Positions 13,501 through 26,700 of a DNA stretch of 64,000 nt are shown one piece after another (within the stretch, counting starts at the first letter, position 1; each line of letters starts with the position of its first letter). The stretch is from positions 19,676,212 to 19,740,211 of the forward strand of contig NC_054876.1 of the NCBI RefSeq assembly GCF_018320785.1. The letters run 5' to 3'. This DNA is from Cheilinus undulatus (lineage: Eukaryota; Chordata; Actinopteri; Labriformes; Labridae). Below the pieces are notes generated by a model. The model was not told the DNA's origin, searched no databases, and was given only the letters and a program-made list of their open reading frames with translations. The position numbers and the translations under genes were made by a program.

Positions 13501-16500
13501 ATACTGAAAAGCTAAAGAACTTTTTAAAAATTGATCGTGGTTTTCCATTTAAGGTAATTAAAAACAAAGAATGCACAAATATAGAGTGCCTAAGGCTCCA
13601 TTTTTGTTGCAATTAAAAGTACAGCTGATTTCATTTGATTTTGCTAGTATCATATCTCACAACTTAAGGTATGCTATGTAACTACATTTATTTATTTATG
13701 TTCAGTTTGTTAGGGACAGATGCAGTATACATAGACAACCTAGAGCAGCCATCATAGTGTTTATAGCGAATGCTAATTTGCAACATCCATGTCTTCACAA
13801 GTCTCAAATAAAACCTGTTAGAATAACATTCACCATCCTGAGGGACTGAAAACACATACATTACTAGAAAAAAACAAACAAGATTGTGAGCTGTGATAAT
13901 GAGTCACAGTGCATCAGCTGTAGTCAGACTAAAGCGTAGGCTAAGGCTTCATGCTGATATGTTTGCCCTTTGAAGACTAAATAATTCTTTAAAAGTTATC
14001 ACAGAGTCTGCAGAGTGAATCAATCAGCCTTCAGATTTCTTAGGATCAGAGTAAAGGAAAACTTAGTACAAAAACTTGTTGAAATCAGAGCGAATATTGC
14101 AAAATCTGTGTCTGCAAAAAGGGCACATCTCATGAGCATACGTTATAAGAGTCAAAGTGCTCCACATCTGTTCAATCTCAATGCAACTTTTAGAGAGACA
14201 AAAGAAGTCACATGATCATGTCCAACTTAATTTTTGTCCTCCTTCAACCTCTCACCTGAAAAAAAACAACATTTTTTCAAACTCAGACTAGCCCTGTCTT
14301 AAAGTTGAACCGTCATGTCTGCCTACACAGAAACCAGCCTGCTTTGTCTCCACCCTTGCTTCCTCCCTTTTCTTTGAAAACCACAGCCTAGACATGAATT
14401 ATTACCCCCTGCCTGGTGAGTTTCATTCAGACATTGCTGTCCAGGCTGCAGCACAGGTTCCTCTACCTCCGTCTGACTCACACCAGGTATTTTCCAAAAA
14501 AAACACACTGGGCTCTTGAAATTCCCACCACCGCTGTCATTAACACGTGCCACACTGCTTTTTTCACTGCCTCATGTCACGGCAGTCACAGAACATACAC
14601 AGAATCTTTTTTTAGCAGAGCCTCTGATAAAGAGCGGGAGACATGAGAGAGAAAGGAGAGCATCACACACATGGACTCAAGAATGCTTGGGTGATTGTTG
14701 AAGGTATGTTTGCCACTTGCACAACAGTATGTTGTTTAAGTCATGTTAGTGCAGAAGACACACCAAGGCATCCTAAAAATGTTGCACATTATGATGAAAA
14801 CCAGTCATCCCTGAAAGGTTTAACAAGAGCTCATGAAACTAATTTTATCTGGTTTAATTTCCATTCTCTCACAACAAAAAGATGAAGTGGTCTTTAAGAG
14901 ATTTATCTGCCAGTTTCTATAAAATATGACTACCTATTATTCTTACCTCTCCATTTGTTATTGCCTAGCTGCTAGTTGTGTTTGCTGGCAATGCAGTTTA
15001 TGTGATGGTGAGAGGAGGTTTGCCACTGTATTTTGCCAACTGAAGCATGAAAATGAGAAAATAGATATGTCCTAAACCTCGGTGTGTGAGACTTTTCAAA
15101 GAGAACTCCAGTGATATTTGTGACAGTCTGACTTAACTCATACAGTGTAAGCACTCAGGTTATGCACGACCATCAGACAGTAGAGTGTGAGTACATAAAT
15201 TGTGTGTTGGTTTTGTATTGCACACTATTCTTCAAACTGTGTGAGCTTATATTTCATCATAACATTTATAGAGTCAGCTTCAAATCCCCCAGTGTACGCC
15301 TGGCTTTACATTCTTTGACTTGCTCCAAATTCTCATGGATTTACCATGTCTGAAATCCTCCAACCTGCTCTGTTTTTGGTGAAGAGGTTCAAATGTTTTT
15401 GCTCCTTAATCTTGGTCCAATCTACAGGGTCACCTTAAACTTGAGCGTGTTATTGATTTGAAGATTTTAAGACCAAAATTAAGGATCATTGAGCAGTTTG
15501 TGCACATGTTTTTCTGCTGTTGATCTGCTGAATCAATGTTATCTTTGTGGTCTGTTGTTTCTTATACAGTATGTTTGGAACTTCCTGTGCTGCTGCCTTG
15601 GCCAGGACTCCATTGTAAGAGACTTTTGTATCTCAACGGGAGCTCTTCCTGGAAAAATAACAGTTCAGTTAAATACTTTCTTAAAATGTTTTGAAGGCGT
15701 ACCAACTCTTTTGTCCACAGTGCAATATTCTGTGACACGCCGACTTGAGCTGCAAGGATAACTTTACAACCAGTGGATCTGCAAAAACTTAAATAGTATC
15801 TGTTTTAATAGAGTGCTTTGTCCTCTTGTTGACAAAACACACTCAAATAGCTGCCTTCAGCTTTGTTTATGTGTAGATATTCTGCTTTTATTTCATTATG
15901 AATGATAATAACATGAATACTTTTGGATTTTATGTTGACTGGAAAAAATGAAGTTTACGTTCTAACTTAGGCTCAGCCAAGTTTTAAAGTGCAGTTTTCA
16001 ACATTATATTTAATGGACAAAACAAACATTACAATAATCTGCAGATTAATGGGTACTTTGGTTTACCTTTTTTTCTCTGCTCCACTGTTTTGTGTTTGCT
16101 GTTGCAACCACTTTAACTATAACCACATTAGGACAAGTAGAAAAGAAAGACACTACCTCTGGACCTTTTTAAATATAGGAAAAGGCTCCTCCTAACATTT
16201 CATAAACAAGATTAGATGTGTTTTGGAATAAACACTGAAACTATAGGTTTAATTGTCTGGTTCCATCCCATATGTTATTCCAAGGGCTATCTGCATTTAT
16301 GCCCTGAGGTCCATAATTAATGGATTTAAAAAAAAAAAAAACATTATCAATTGCATGATTTGTTGTCCTTTCAGTTAACTTTGGTTAAGCCACTGCAACT
16401 CCTCCCTGCAACCACAGTGATGTAAAATAAGTCCACCACTGCTCCTTAATTCTCATTTCACTTTACAAAAACTCACAAACAGCTCAGTAGACAAGTCTAC

Positions 16501-19500
16501 AGTCATCTGCACCTTGCTTTATCAAACATTTACATTCTTTATAGTTCTTATTTCCATTTTCAATCCATAACAAGATCCTTTTCTGTGACTCACATCTTAA
16601 CCTTTGATCTACCTGAAGTTTCCCACCGACTTTTCAAAGAAACTCAAAGATTGATTAATCCATTGAAAGCACTAGTTTTATGTTAAACACAGAGAAACAT
16701 GAACATAAAGACTCCTTACCGAGATCTCCAAAGTGTGCCGCCTCCATGTGGCTTGGCTGCTTCTTGAGGATGGCAGTGCGTCCGCGGGCGAACGAGTCCA
16801 TGTTGGCCGAGATGGCATTGATGGCCACATGACTGGGCCCGGCTGCTTCCTGGATTGCATGGTGGTTCCTCAGGCCGAGAGAGGGAGAGTTAGGGCTGGC
16901 TGGGGCTGGAGGCGAACAGAAAACGGTGGTTATGAAAGAAAAAAAATACAATGATATCTAGGCTGAGAGCGGCCTGAATTAAGTATGACATCACTGTGAC
17001 TTGTTTGAAAAGGTCTTTATAGTGCAGGTTTTTGAAAGAGCTCACAGTTTGTGGGCTGAGGCCTTTGGGGGGGGGGTGAGATATTTGAGCAGACAGACTG
17101 CTCTGTGTTTGACTCTGAGCTGAATGTGTTTGGCTAATTAGCCTGAGGTCAAAATGTTGGTTTTTGTGACAACACTATTGGCCTGATTTGACAAAAAAGA
17201 CCCAACGTTAGAAAAGCAAAACTCTCAATCACTTCCTGCAAAGGTCAATCTCAGCTCTAAAAGCACCCAGATGTGAAAACATTGATCCTGTTTTTAAAAA
17301 TGCCTTGGGAGAACAATGAAGTTTAAGTTCTAACCACACTTCAGAGAGTTTCATAACTTTCTCAGAGTCGACGATGAACTCACCTCTATTGGCTTTAGCA
17401 TCAGTCACTCTCTCTGGTTCTTTGCTTTTGGCTGCAGGGAAGAAGATGAGAGGAGAGTTGTAACTAGAGAAGCATACAACAGTCAGATTCATAAAACAGG
17501 GTGAGACCAACTCACAAAACTGTCAAAGGAGTCATCACCACTAAGAGTGTGAGGTTAAGAGATGGTGTTGTGTCACCAGAAAGACTGGAATGCACTGTCT
17601 AATTACATAATGGCATACTGTAGTAAAGTAATACACCCATGACACAACACAAACAAATCATTTACTGCATGCCTGCTTGCCAGCTGCTACTCACACATGA
17701 GGAAATAAAAAAGAAGCTGATGTTGGTACATGAAAGCCCCCTCAGTCCCACTCACTACATATCAAGCAGTACTGAGAGAGCTTTCATGCTGAACAAGTCC
17801 TTGTTATTTCTGTGACCTTGGCAGTCTATTAGCTCTGGTGGGTTCCAGCAAGTTTAAGAAAGATTCTGACTCCTCTCTGAAGCTGTCAAATAAAAGATGA
17901 AATGTGTAACCTGCAGTGGAACGAGAGCACAGAGGGGGACAAGCTTTCAGCAGAGTGACTCAACATTCAGATCTGCAAATCAAGCTGTTGCTGCATAAAA
18001 GGATCAGGCTAAGTATGCGTTTAAGGCACTTCAGTGACAAATGGGACAGAAGATGCTCTTTGAGGAGACATTTTAGACAACGCTGTGAATTAACAGCTGA
18101 GAGACATCATTGGCCAGCTGTCTGTTACTAGAAAAATCTTTTACAATCCATTTAAAATACTCTGCTGTACAAAGCTAAACAATGTACAATAACACAGAAT
18201 TTTGATCTCAATACATTTTTAACAGAACAATGAACTGATGATACCATGATACCAATGATACTAGAACTTCAATCTTTAATATGATAATAGTGAAAATCAG
18301 TTGAGATCAGTATCTGTTCCAATATCACAGTATAAAAATAAAAGTCATAGTCACCCATTTTTAAGAACTGTATTGTTTGAGATATCAAAAAGCGCAAGCA
18401 CACTTTCTTAATTGATCAATAACAGATTTACATTGCGTCTTGGGCATTCAGATACCAAGTGATTTCATTTTTGTACGTCTAAACTGTGCATCAATAATAT
18501 GTCTTCAGTGATGACTTGATATTGGATCAAACTTTCCCCCTTCTAATGCAAACAGCAGCCTGTACATCATTTCAGTGGCTCTCTTACTGGGGCTTGGTAT
18601 CCCTGTGTCTGGTGTGAGGTGGCAGCCAGTGGCAAGTGGCAGCCAATAAGAATCAACGGGGCAGACTAGCAACAAGGGATGAGGCTATAAGTCCTTTTTT
18701 CCAGGTGTTCTCTCTCACTGTGTCATGGACATGCTTTTAAAGGGCCCAGTGATATATTATTTAGCAATTAAACTATGTGGGTGAAGGCTAAAATGGAATA
18801 AAAACTCAATTCAAGGTGACAACTTATGAGGGAGTCACGGTGTGTTGTTCACAGATAACTTGGTTCTAAGAGCTGGCTCCTTTTGAGAACAACAGGACCC
18901 TGCTCCCATTTAAGGGATGTTTTTTCCATTATTATTGTTATTTTAAAGATATGAAAAAGTTAAAATGGTACTAATTGGAGTCACTTGGGAACAGAAAGGC
19001 CTGCTTTTACTACTGAGCTGAGCCACATAATCTGGATCTCTAAAGAGTTCTTAGTCTCATCACTCCAAGCAAGGCTGGAGTAAAATAAATAATGCCACGC
19101 TTTTTGTTTACTATAGGCATACCACATTACTGGCATTATTAATGCCTGCCATTGCATGTTGCATCTGCGCAACCAAACCAGATTTGATAACAGCATCTCA
19201 GACCACCTCTGCATCCAGTCAGAGCTAGAGGGTATCAAACTGTTTTCAGTACACATTTGAGGTACACCCACACAAATTAAGGATTACCACTTGGTATCCT
19301 AATGCCCAAAACAGATATAAATACCTGTAGACCGATGCCAGAAAGTATTAATGAGTAGTGGAATCATTTTGACAGCCTTTGCTGCAATAGATCTGTTCTT
19401 GCAATTTAAAAAATACTACATTCATATAACTGGAGGTGCAAATTAAACTTCTGGTCATTGAAATATTAATTCAATCACACTTGTAGTGTTCTATGTAGAT

Positions 19501-21890
19501 AATATAGAAAATGTAACAGTACAAGAACAGATGAGAAGAAATTCTGTGCAGGCCTGACAAGAGTATAACAAACTTAACGGAAGGACAAGAGAACAAAACT
19601 GATAAATGAAAATGCAGTTTGTAAGTAATCAGAGGTATGCCAATGACCCCAGAATGAACAGTGCACACAAACCTAAAGACCAAAGAATTACAGTGTTAAT
19701 TCGTCGTAAATGGATGATACTATTCCTCCACAACTTTCACCCATACTTTAACACCATTTACTCCAGTGAGTATTCTGACTTCCTGTTAATCATGGGTGTT
19801 GTCCTGCTGTGGACCATTATCACTGCACTCTCTCTCTTATATTTCCTCTTTTGAAGGACCTGCTGTGTCAGCAGTTTTGACCATTGTGAAGAAACACTAA
19901 TACCACCAAGAAAGATGAGCAACAGTGTGCAGTGTTGACAGTGGATTTACTGCACTGATTTCCAGAGTAAATACATCTTCCTCCCCTGCAGTTTTCACTT
20001 TTACAGCTTTGATTTCAGTTGAAAATTGTTCCACAATCACTTCCTCTCCAGTATGTGCTTCACATCTGTCAACTTTCTATCAAAGCAAAGAGATACACTT
20101 GTTTGAACTAACCATACTCCATGAAAAGACCTCCCGTTATCTGGCTATAGTAGCTCAGCAAGAACATGCAGTACGTTGTGTGTAGTTTTTAAATTTTTAA
20201 ATATACTTGTTAAAATACATCAGTGATGAATCAAACCCTACCTTTGTGTAATTATTACAACTTTTCAGGGCTTTTAGTGCTATACATCAAGGATCTGGAC
20301 CTCATTATAGGTTTCTATATGGACTGCAATAGATGATGTATTCATTCACATTTGAGATTCACATCAGGTCCATTCTAATTAAACTGAAACAGACATATTT
20401 TCCCTTATGTGGCAAATTTAGAGCAATTTTAAGTACTTTGAGGGATCCGACTTTAGGTGTAACTGGCTGTAGATGGTTTTAATATTGATGTGTGTTTTAT
20501 ATATATTTACAATTAGTGCTAACTGTACTCCTGCTCAACTGCTTATTAACACATATATCTATCCAGCCAACCACATGGCAGAATTTAGGCATGTAGACAT
20601 AGTCAAGACGATCTGCTGGAGTTCAAACTGAGCATCATAAAAACAAAGAAAGGGGATTTAAGTGACTTTAAATGTGCCTTGGCAAAACAGCAATATTTCA
20701 GCCTTCCTTACATAGTTTCAAGCACAACTGAATATCATAGTAACAGAAAGTGAAGTAAGAAGCTATGAGTATTACAGGTCTGAGATTATCTTTAGCCAGT
20801 TGTAAATGTGAAACTTGAGAATGAGCATTACAATGTGGCACCACCAGCCTACATCTAGTTGCTCTGAATAAAGTACATAAAAATATTAAGCTGATTAGCC
20901 AGGTCTTTTTCCTAAACCATTCTTTTACTTGTTAGCTTAAGCTCTGAGGGCTTAGCCTGAAATGATGCCTGGTAATTTTGTGGTTTATGACTGATACTGT
21001 TGAAAGTCAAGATCCAATTCGATCAGCTCCTTTACTGCTACTTAAAGTTTCTGTGATTATGATGTGATTAACTGATTATGAAACAGACTGAACTAAAGCG
21101 TATGATACTTAAGGGGTTAACAAAGTAAACTAGACACTCAGGAGGAAGAATGAGTGATTTTATATAGTTATGATTAATGCTAAAACACGTTACTGAAATG
21201 TTCATGTAGAGAAAAGCTAAGAAATGATAAGTATTTTGTCCACAGGAGCCTCCAAAACTGACATTACCAACAATTTCCTCACAGAAGCCTTAGCAGAAGA
21301 TGATGCTGCATGTTATAACACCTGCTAATGTTATGTACATGTTGTTAAACATTTTTAGTGGACCAACTGCTCTTATTTTTTATCGTGCGAGTTGTAACTT
21401 TACTATCCATTGATAACCTGTTGTGCTGCAGTCAAAGACTGCTGAAGCAGAGCTAGCTAGCTGTCATCGTACAGCTTCCCTCTTGAGGTCCAGTGATGGC
21501 TACCGCAGATAAACGAGGCTAATAGGGTTGTTAAACGGTAATGGGTACTTTATGATTCATATTTAGCTACGCATAAGTGTTTAAGCAGTACAATCTGTCA
21601 GCTCCGTGCCACCCTAACAGGCTAACACCAGGTTAGATAACAGAGGGAGGATAGAGAGGCCAGCGCTAAGCTAACTAAACATGTTAACATTATAGCTTTG
21701 AGCGGCTGACTGATTCATTTAACACCACACCGCTTAGTTAATTTGCCTGCGGTCAGTCTCCGCCACATTATTTCTGTGTTATCAGGGTACTCTCTCTCCT
21801 CTCAGCCGGGTCCTCAGAGCAGTTAGGAGCCGTTGACGTTGCACCCTCAGAGGTAGCTTCTTCCTCACCTTTCCTCTTGAAAAACGACAT
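1540..21890 (-). CDS. akap10: A-kinase anchor protein 10 (D-AKAP2), complete, 15 coding exons
   Basis: Dual-specificity anchor that tethers protein kinase A regulatory subunits to membranes through a C-terminal amphipathic helix and carries two RGS-like domains. Coding exons, 5' to 3': 21869-21890, 17384-17431, 16720-16905, 11381-11872, 9747-9845, 9539-9623, 9251-9374, 8328-8464, 5887-6031, 5418-5585, 5108-5217, 3810-3892, 3176-3228, 2908-3000, 1540-1545. All joints keep frame with GT-AG ends; total 1851 nt, 616 aa (human about 662). Start MSFFKRK matches human MSFFRRK. Conserved EAAGPSHVAINAISANMDSF lies near residues 45-65. The first RGS-like domain begins near residue 95 and is interrupted by a Pro/Ser/Thr-rich insert (about 150-235, with TPSR repeats). 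The second RGS domain spans about 316-460 and includes QFWLAADNFQ. The PKA-binding helix EEMAWQIAKMIVNDVVQQ is residues 587-604. The protein ends STKL, a PDZ-type ligand. The last exon adds one Leu and the stop. The shorter length comes mainly from the N-terminus and the RGS insert. Confidence 0.96.
4393..4835 (+). mobile_element. LINE ORF2 3'-end relic (akap10 intron 11)
   Basis: Broken plus-strand reading frames encode VVFKVLNGLAPVYLDHL and, after stops, a VAAPK-WNNLS-like and RFAQ-VNIF-like stretch. This order is typical of the C-terminus of fish non-LTR retrotransposon ORF2 proteins. The copy is short, has several stops and is inactive. It is antisense to akap10 and lies in the intron between exons 11 and 12. 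The clade (L2/CR1/Rex-like) is not assigned. Confidence 0.6.
6858..7410. mobile_element. DNA transposon remnant with imperfect terminal inverted repeats
   Basis: The left end has GGTTTTCCACTATGTGG, then a CCAGCTC..CTCAGCT block and a CTATTAGAGAATG block. The reverse complement of the right end (about 7310-7410) shows the same order: CAGCTCAGCTCAG, then a CATTAGAAAATG block. No transposase was seen between them, so this looks like a decayed non-autonomous element in akap10 intron 8. Family assignment (PIF/Harbinger-like or other) is open. Confidence 0.45.
10425..10570 (+). mobile_element. Degenerate tRNA-derived SINE copy
   Basis: Contains GGGTTTGAATCCTGGCC, a B-box-like sequence, followed by CTTCTCTCTCCTCCC and AATAAAATC. 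The same order occurs on the opposite strand in the better-preserved copy at 27330-27513. The A-box region is poorly kept. Lies in akap10 intron 4. Confidence 0.4.
10600..10940 (+). mobile_element. 5' fragment of a Tc1-like element (same family as 37531-43480)
   Basis: Matches the non-coding 5' part of the Tc1-like element in taf1d intron 4 (about 41856-42140). Shared segments in order are CATTATTTTACTT, GACCTTTTTGTTGAG, CAATGATGTG, TGTAATGCTCAAA and AAAATCAAGT. No transposase frame follows, so only this fragment remains. Lies in akap10 intron 4, directly after the SINE-like copy. Confidence 0.6.
12930..13415 (+). mobile_element. Tc1-like transposase 3'-half relic
   Basis: Contains the nucleotide signature of a Tc1 transposase end: CCAACATGACTGTGCCCCAG (second catalytic Asp region), then CCTGACTTCAACCCCACTGA (the PDxNP motif with the final acidic residue), then an end-like GTTTGAATACTTTTGTGCAT. 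Many stops and the missing 5' half show it is inactive. Lies in akap10 intron 3. Confidence 0.7.
13416..16719 (-). other. akap10 intron 3, remaining part
   Basis: No recognisable gene, RNA or repeat family was found here. Several short open frames on both strands lack protein-like composition or splice context. A plain A-tract occurs near 16328. Confidence 0.5.
17432..21868 (-). other. akap10 intron 1
   Basis: First intron, 4.4 kb, AT-rich, with no open frame that I could relate to a protein and no clear transposon ends. The part next to exon 1 (about 21400-21860) has more CpG and may belong to the promoter region. Confidence 0.5.
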
Positions 21891-22140
21891 GACGGGTTTG
21901 ACTCTCTGGACGTTTCCTCAGCTCACTGACTCCGTCCCGTTTATCCGCGGCTCCCTTCATTCAAATGCATCTGTTCCGTACACTCCTGAGGTGGAAACGG
22001 GTTATAATCGCTGCCCCGGTGAGCGCTGTCAAATTACATTTTTCTACAAACCCAAACCCAGCACCGCAGCCATATTGTCAATAAACGTCCCACTTCCGGG
22101 CTGGTGCGGCAGCAGCATTGTGGGAAATGTTGTATTACCT
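21891..22140 (-). promoter_or_regulatory. Putative akap10 promoter / 5' UTR
   Basis: A CpG-bearing stretch directly upstream of the akap10 ATG. It contains an ETS-type site (CACTTCCGGG at 22091-22100), a YY1-like sequence (CAATATGGCTGC on the minus strand, 22066-22077), and no TATA box at a fixed distance. This fits a housekeeping promoter. The transcription start is not determined. Confidence 0.45.
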
Positions 22141-23530
22141 GTCATAGCCAGCAGAGGAAGCTGTTTCTGCAAAAAACAATGAAGCACTATCTTATTTTAA
22201 TCGGTAATTGTATTCACTTATTAGGCAAGATTCGGGTACAAATTAACATGGCAGTTCCCTTATTTAAACTTGTCTGTGGACGCTATGGAGTAAAACTTCC
22301 ACAGGGAGAAAATCTATTTATCAGTTCATCTATTGCTATTCTGCCACTTGGGCTTTTAATGTGAAAAAAATGTGTCAGAAATAAAATTACGTTTGAATGG
22401 TCATAGCTAGAGTATCAAGATATCCACTTTAGAGTTAAACCACAGCGTGAATTGGGTCTTCAGGCCAGACCCTTTAACAATAACAAACATTTGGAGTATC
22501 ATAATGAAAAAATCTGGCAAATAAAAACCCAGGACTGTTGAGCATCTACAATTCTAAATCAGACAATAATGGAACAACATTCCTCTCCTAAAGCTCCAGT
22601 AACTGTTCTCCTCATTTCCCAGAAGATTACAGACTGTTAGAAGAAGAAGGGAAGCAACACAATGGTAAACATGGCCCTGTCCCTACTTTTTAGAGAGATC
22701 AAATTCAAAATGAACTAATATATTGACATGTTTTACTGTGAAAAAAATGAGTTTATACTGCAATTTATTGCATTGTTCTAATTTCACACACCACCCTTAC
22801 TTTTTAGGAATTGGAGTTGTACTTTTGACATTATGAAATCCTGCATTTGTGTATGTGTCAAAGTCAGATTTAAGATCAGAACAGAGGAACTGTCCCCTTT
22901 ACAGGAATATTAGCTTTCTGGTGCAGAACTCTGCAACAGATTGCAGAGTGCCTTCATGTCATTGTGTACTGATAGTCACTGAGTCAGTCTGCTCATGCAA
23001 ATTCCAAAAAAGAAAAATGGTGCTGTATTTCAGTTTTATTGTCTCTGGCCAAAAACCAAGAGTTGAAAAAGATGGCCATTTTCTTCATTTCCATACAGTC
23101 AAATGTATCAAAGTCAAAAAAATTATATGTTGGGACCCCGATCCTGTTTCATATAAATGCGTAAGGCCTGCATCATTTTCATTTAAAGAACAATTTCAAT
23201 AGCATCTTGTGGTTGTATACATTGACTTGAAAACTAGTGCAATATTGCAATAATAGTAACACTTTTCAGACAAGAAAGACTTTTAAAAATAAATGTACAA
23301 ATCACGTCATCTCTTGCTATAGTGTTTTCACTGCAAAAGTGAGGGTGAGTGACGCTTAACCACTGGTATGTAGGGCCTCTCAAGTATTGTGATACTTTTT
23401 CTTCATTCAGACAGGACATATGTGAAATTAGAGTTAGCAAACGATGACACAGTTAAATGTTTTAGTTTTAATTTCTTTCAGCAGTAGAAAATGTACTGCT
23501 TTAAGCACACAGTCAAGAGATTTTCATTGC
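22141..23530. other. Intergenic stretch between akap10 and the C11orf54 homologue
   Basis: AT-rich sequence with no supported gene. The genes on either side are both on the minus strand, so this holds the upstream flank of akap10 and the region just past the 3' end of the C11orf54 homologue. The open frame at 22849-23202 has no recognisable motif. Confidence 0.5.
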
Positions 23531-23536
23531 TTTATT
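23531..23536 (-). terminator. Candidate poly(A) signal of the C11orf54 homologue
   Basis: AATAAA on the minus strand about 220 nt after the stop codon, a normal distance for a short 3' UTR. Confidence 0.5.
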
Positions 23537-23755
23537 ACATGGAATATGGTCATTAAACTGGAATAAATGCATAAAGACTTCTTAAAGATATAGTCTACTA
23601 TCAAAACTGATTCAGACTGATCATTTCCATGGTAAAATTTAACTTTATAAGTGCTTTAATAAAGCCTTAACACTGATACAGATCATATACCGTTGATTCA
23701 TTAGATCATAATGAGATGTTTAGTTTAGCCATCAATCACATCATTCGCTACAGTT

Positions 23756-26700
23756 TCAATCTCTTCCAACTCCATGGGTCTCTGTGGGCCTGTCAATGCG
23801 ATACACAAACTCTGCAGGCAGGAAGTAGCCCAGGTACTCCACACTGTCAGGGGTGGTGTCGATGTAGTAGTGACCCCCTTCTCCGTGGTGGCTGAAGCAG
23901 TGCGTATGCTCAACACGCAAGTCCAAACCCTGAACACAGAATGAATAGGAAGGTTACTAAGCATCCTTTTTGTACTGATGATAAAAACTTATACATGCAA
24001 ATAACTAACTCCTCCTCCTTATTCAGTTTAAAGAGTGTGTTTTACTCACAGGGTCTCTGGATACCAGCACAGACTGGCAGATGAGTGGAGCCCTGACCTC
24101 AAAGTGTTTCAGCCAGTTGTTTACATCATCGTTGGTGTTGAGGGGACATGCGGAGAACTCTCTTGGCTATTCAAGAACAGACAAAGGACAGCATTAATAT
24201 ATATAACTTACATGAGGTTAAAAAAATTCCAGCCTGTGCACATTCTGTCCAAGCCTGGCCCTGCTCGACCCGTTAACTTCATTTATGGGTCCAAGCCTGA
24301 TTTAAACCTAAATTTTTAAAAAGTTGGCTGGTATAATGGATTCAAACTACAATTTAGTGTTGTTTTAAAGAAAAAATCCAGTAAAAAAGTTATAATGAGT
24401 GTAGGACAAAAGAATGTATTATAGACATGGCTAATTTACTGTTTAAGTAAAAAGAGTACTGAGGATGAGGAGCAGTCGCACAGACGTCACTGTGCACTTC
24501 ATGTACAGAGTTTAACGGAGATTATCAGTCTGTTAACAGACTAGGCAACTGTTTGCACTGCTCTTTACCCACTTCAAAAGTTAAAATACAACATATGGTT
24601 ATATATAATATTTGTTTATATGCAAACACAAACTGTTTGGGGGTTTAGCATACCGAACTACACCAAACCGTATTGAATCAAACTGGACCAACAGATGGAC
24701 GTGTGGCTTTAGACTCCTTGAGCCCAACCTAGTTTGGGCCTAGAGGAGGGGTGGGCATCCTGACCCTGCTTCTGGCTGTGGGCCACACAGGGCAGGTGTA
24801 AGGACTGGGCTGTAAAGCTAACCTTTAACTTGTACAATCATCACATTTTTGTATCTTGAAACGTGAGGAAGTAAAACTTGTTTTAAACAAGACCAAAACC
24901 GAATGAAAATTCAGATCTAGAGAATGAATAACAAAGGTAAATAAGATCCCTCAAATTATCAAAAAGTAAAAACAAAGTCAATAAAGAATATGAAGAATTT
25001 ACAGCTGTAAATACACCGTGGTCTGAGTTTGTCACTATTAGTTTGTGTAGGTTCAAATATTCACCATGATGTGGATTTTAGCTTTCCCCTTCTGGATGAT
25101 GAAGGTTCCTCCCAGAGCGAGGCTTTTCTCCAGATAGTGACCTTCCAGAGTTTTCCTCAAGGATGTCACCAGACTGTGGCCTCCTGTCCGCTTCTTCGCC
25201 CGCACCTCAATGACCTGAAGACACACACAGGTGCAGTGGACATGACAGCTCAGCTTTTCTTTGTGTTAATGTTTATCCTTTCAAATGTTTGGCAGTCACA
25301 TGCAACACGGCTGAAGTTTATTAAAAAAAAACTATAGTTCGGTTATTAGCTAAGAGGTAATTATGTTTCAGTTCATACATAACCAGAGGTGTTCATTATT
25401 TGCCAATGACACTGCACTTTTAAAGGAGCTGCATTGATGAGTAAATATTTATGTACCTTCCCAGGCTTCCCTTCACAGGCATACAGATTTCCCAGCAGAC
25501 CAAAGTTGCAGTCAGAGAACTTGTCGCTGTATTTTTCCTGCAGACACTGACCATCTGCTGGATTAATGGAGGAGAAGTAGCTGCTGTTCACTGCAGGCCT
25601 TCCTTCGGCTTCAGTTAGACACAAAGGCATCAGCTATGGACAAGAATAACACTTGCACTTAAATGTCTGCTTTACTAAGACTTTCCTGCATGATTTTCCT
25701 CTCTTTCAATTATACATTTCTTTTGAGGGGATCAGTGAATTGTCATCTTGCTTCCTGAAAGGATTTTATGCAGAAGTGGTCCTGCTTTTCTTACATTATT
25801 TCCATTGCTTAACGACAAACGCCTCCTGTCTTTGTTTGCTGAAAGGTAACTTTCACTTTGGATAAGTCCAAATTCCAGGATGTAATCTGACAGGCACACA
25901 AAGTTTGTCTTTTTCAATCAAATATTTACTCTGTAGTAATGACATGTTAGCAAAGAGACGTAAATGAAAATGAAACCTTCTGACTATAAAGATGACCCCA
26001 GGGCTTCAACTTTCAGAGGAAATGACAGGAGAGCTTCACTCTTCAGCTACGCTGCTCTTAATTCCCCTAAACAGAAACACTTTCCTCAGTATTTGTGACA
26101 TGATGAGAGTGAAAAAGATTCACCTCTGCATTCATTCCCAGAATCCTTGAAGCAGCGCCTGCAGCACCGAGGATGAAAGCTCCCGGCAGCTCCAGCTCCT
26201 TTGATATGGTGTTCATGTTGTATTCCTGACAGGATGGAGTGACAGTAATTAAATATAAATGTAGCTGACAAAATGTCATTGTTCTTTATCTACATACAGG
26301 CCTGCCCATATAACTGACTGGGCCCCAAGAGAATGGGCCCTTCCTAGATTGATTTATTGATAGTCTCAATGCATGTGTGTTGGATCAGTAGCATTGGTGT
26401 TAGCATTCTGGCTAACAGTTACTTCATTTTTGGAGCTGAACGCTATGGAGCTATTATTTGGTCTGATGTTAGAATTGGTCATTTGTGCTACTTTTTAACC
26501 CATCTCACTTTTTCTAACCATTTTTGCCACTTTAACACGGTCTTTGCTGCTTTTTGTTCTTTTCCCTCTTTTTGCTAACCTGACACACCAGATGGATGTG
26601 TTTCACACGTCCATCTGGGAAAGCTTCAATAAGAAATGTTTGAGAAAAGGCAGAGGCTTTGAAAAAAACTCAGAGTGTGACTGGGCGAACGTTCTGTCTG

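Noticed and set aside
21877-22182. 101-codon plus-strand frame at the akap10 5' end
   Set aside because: It is antisense to exon 1 and the promoter region, and has no homology that I recognise.
24725-24830. GGGGTGGGCATCC...GTGGGCCACACAGGGC block
   Set aside because: It looks like an old dispersed repeat but has no visible ends or partner in the window.
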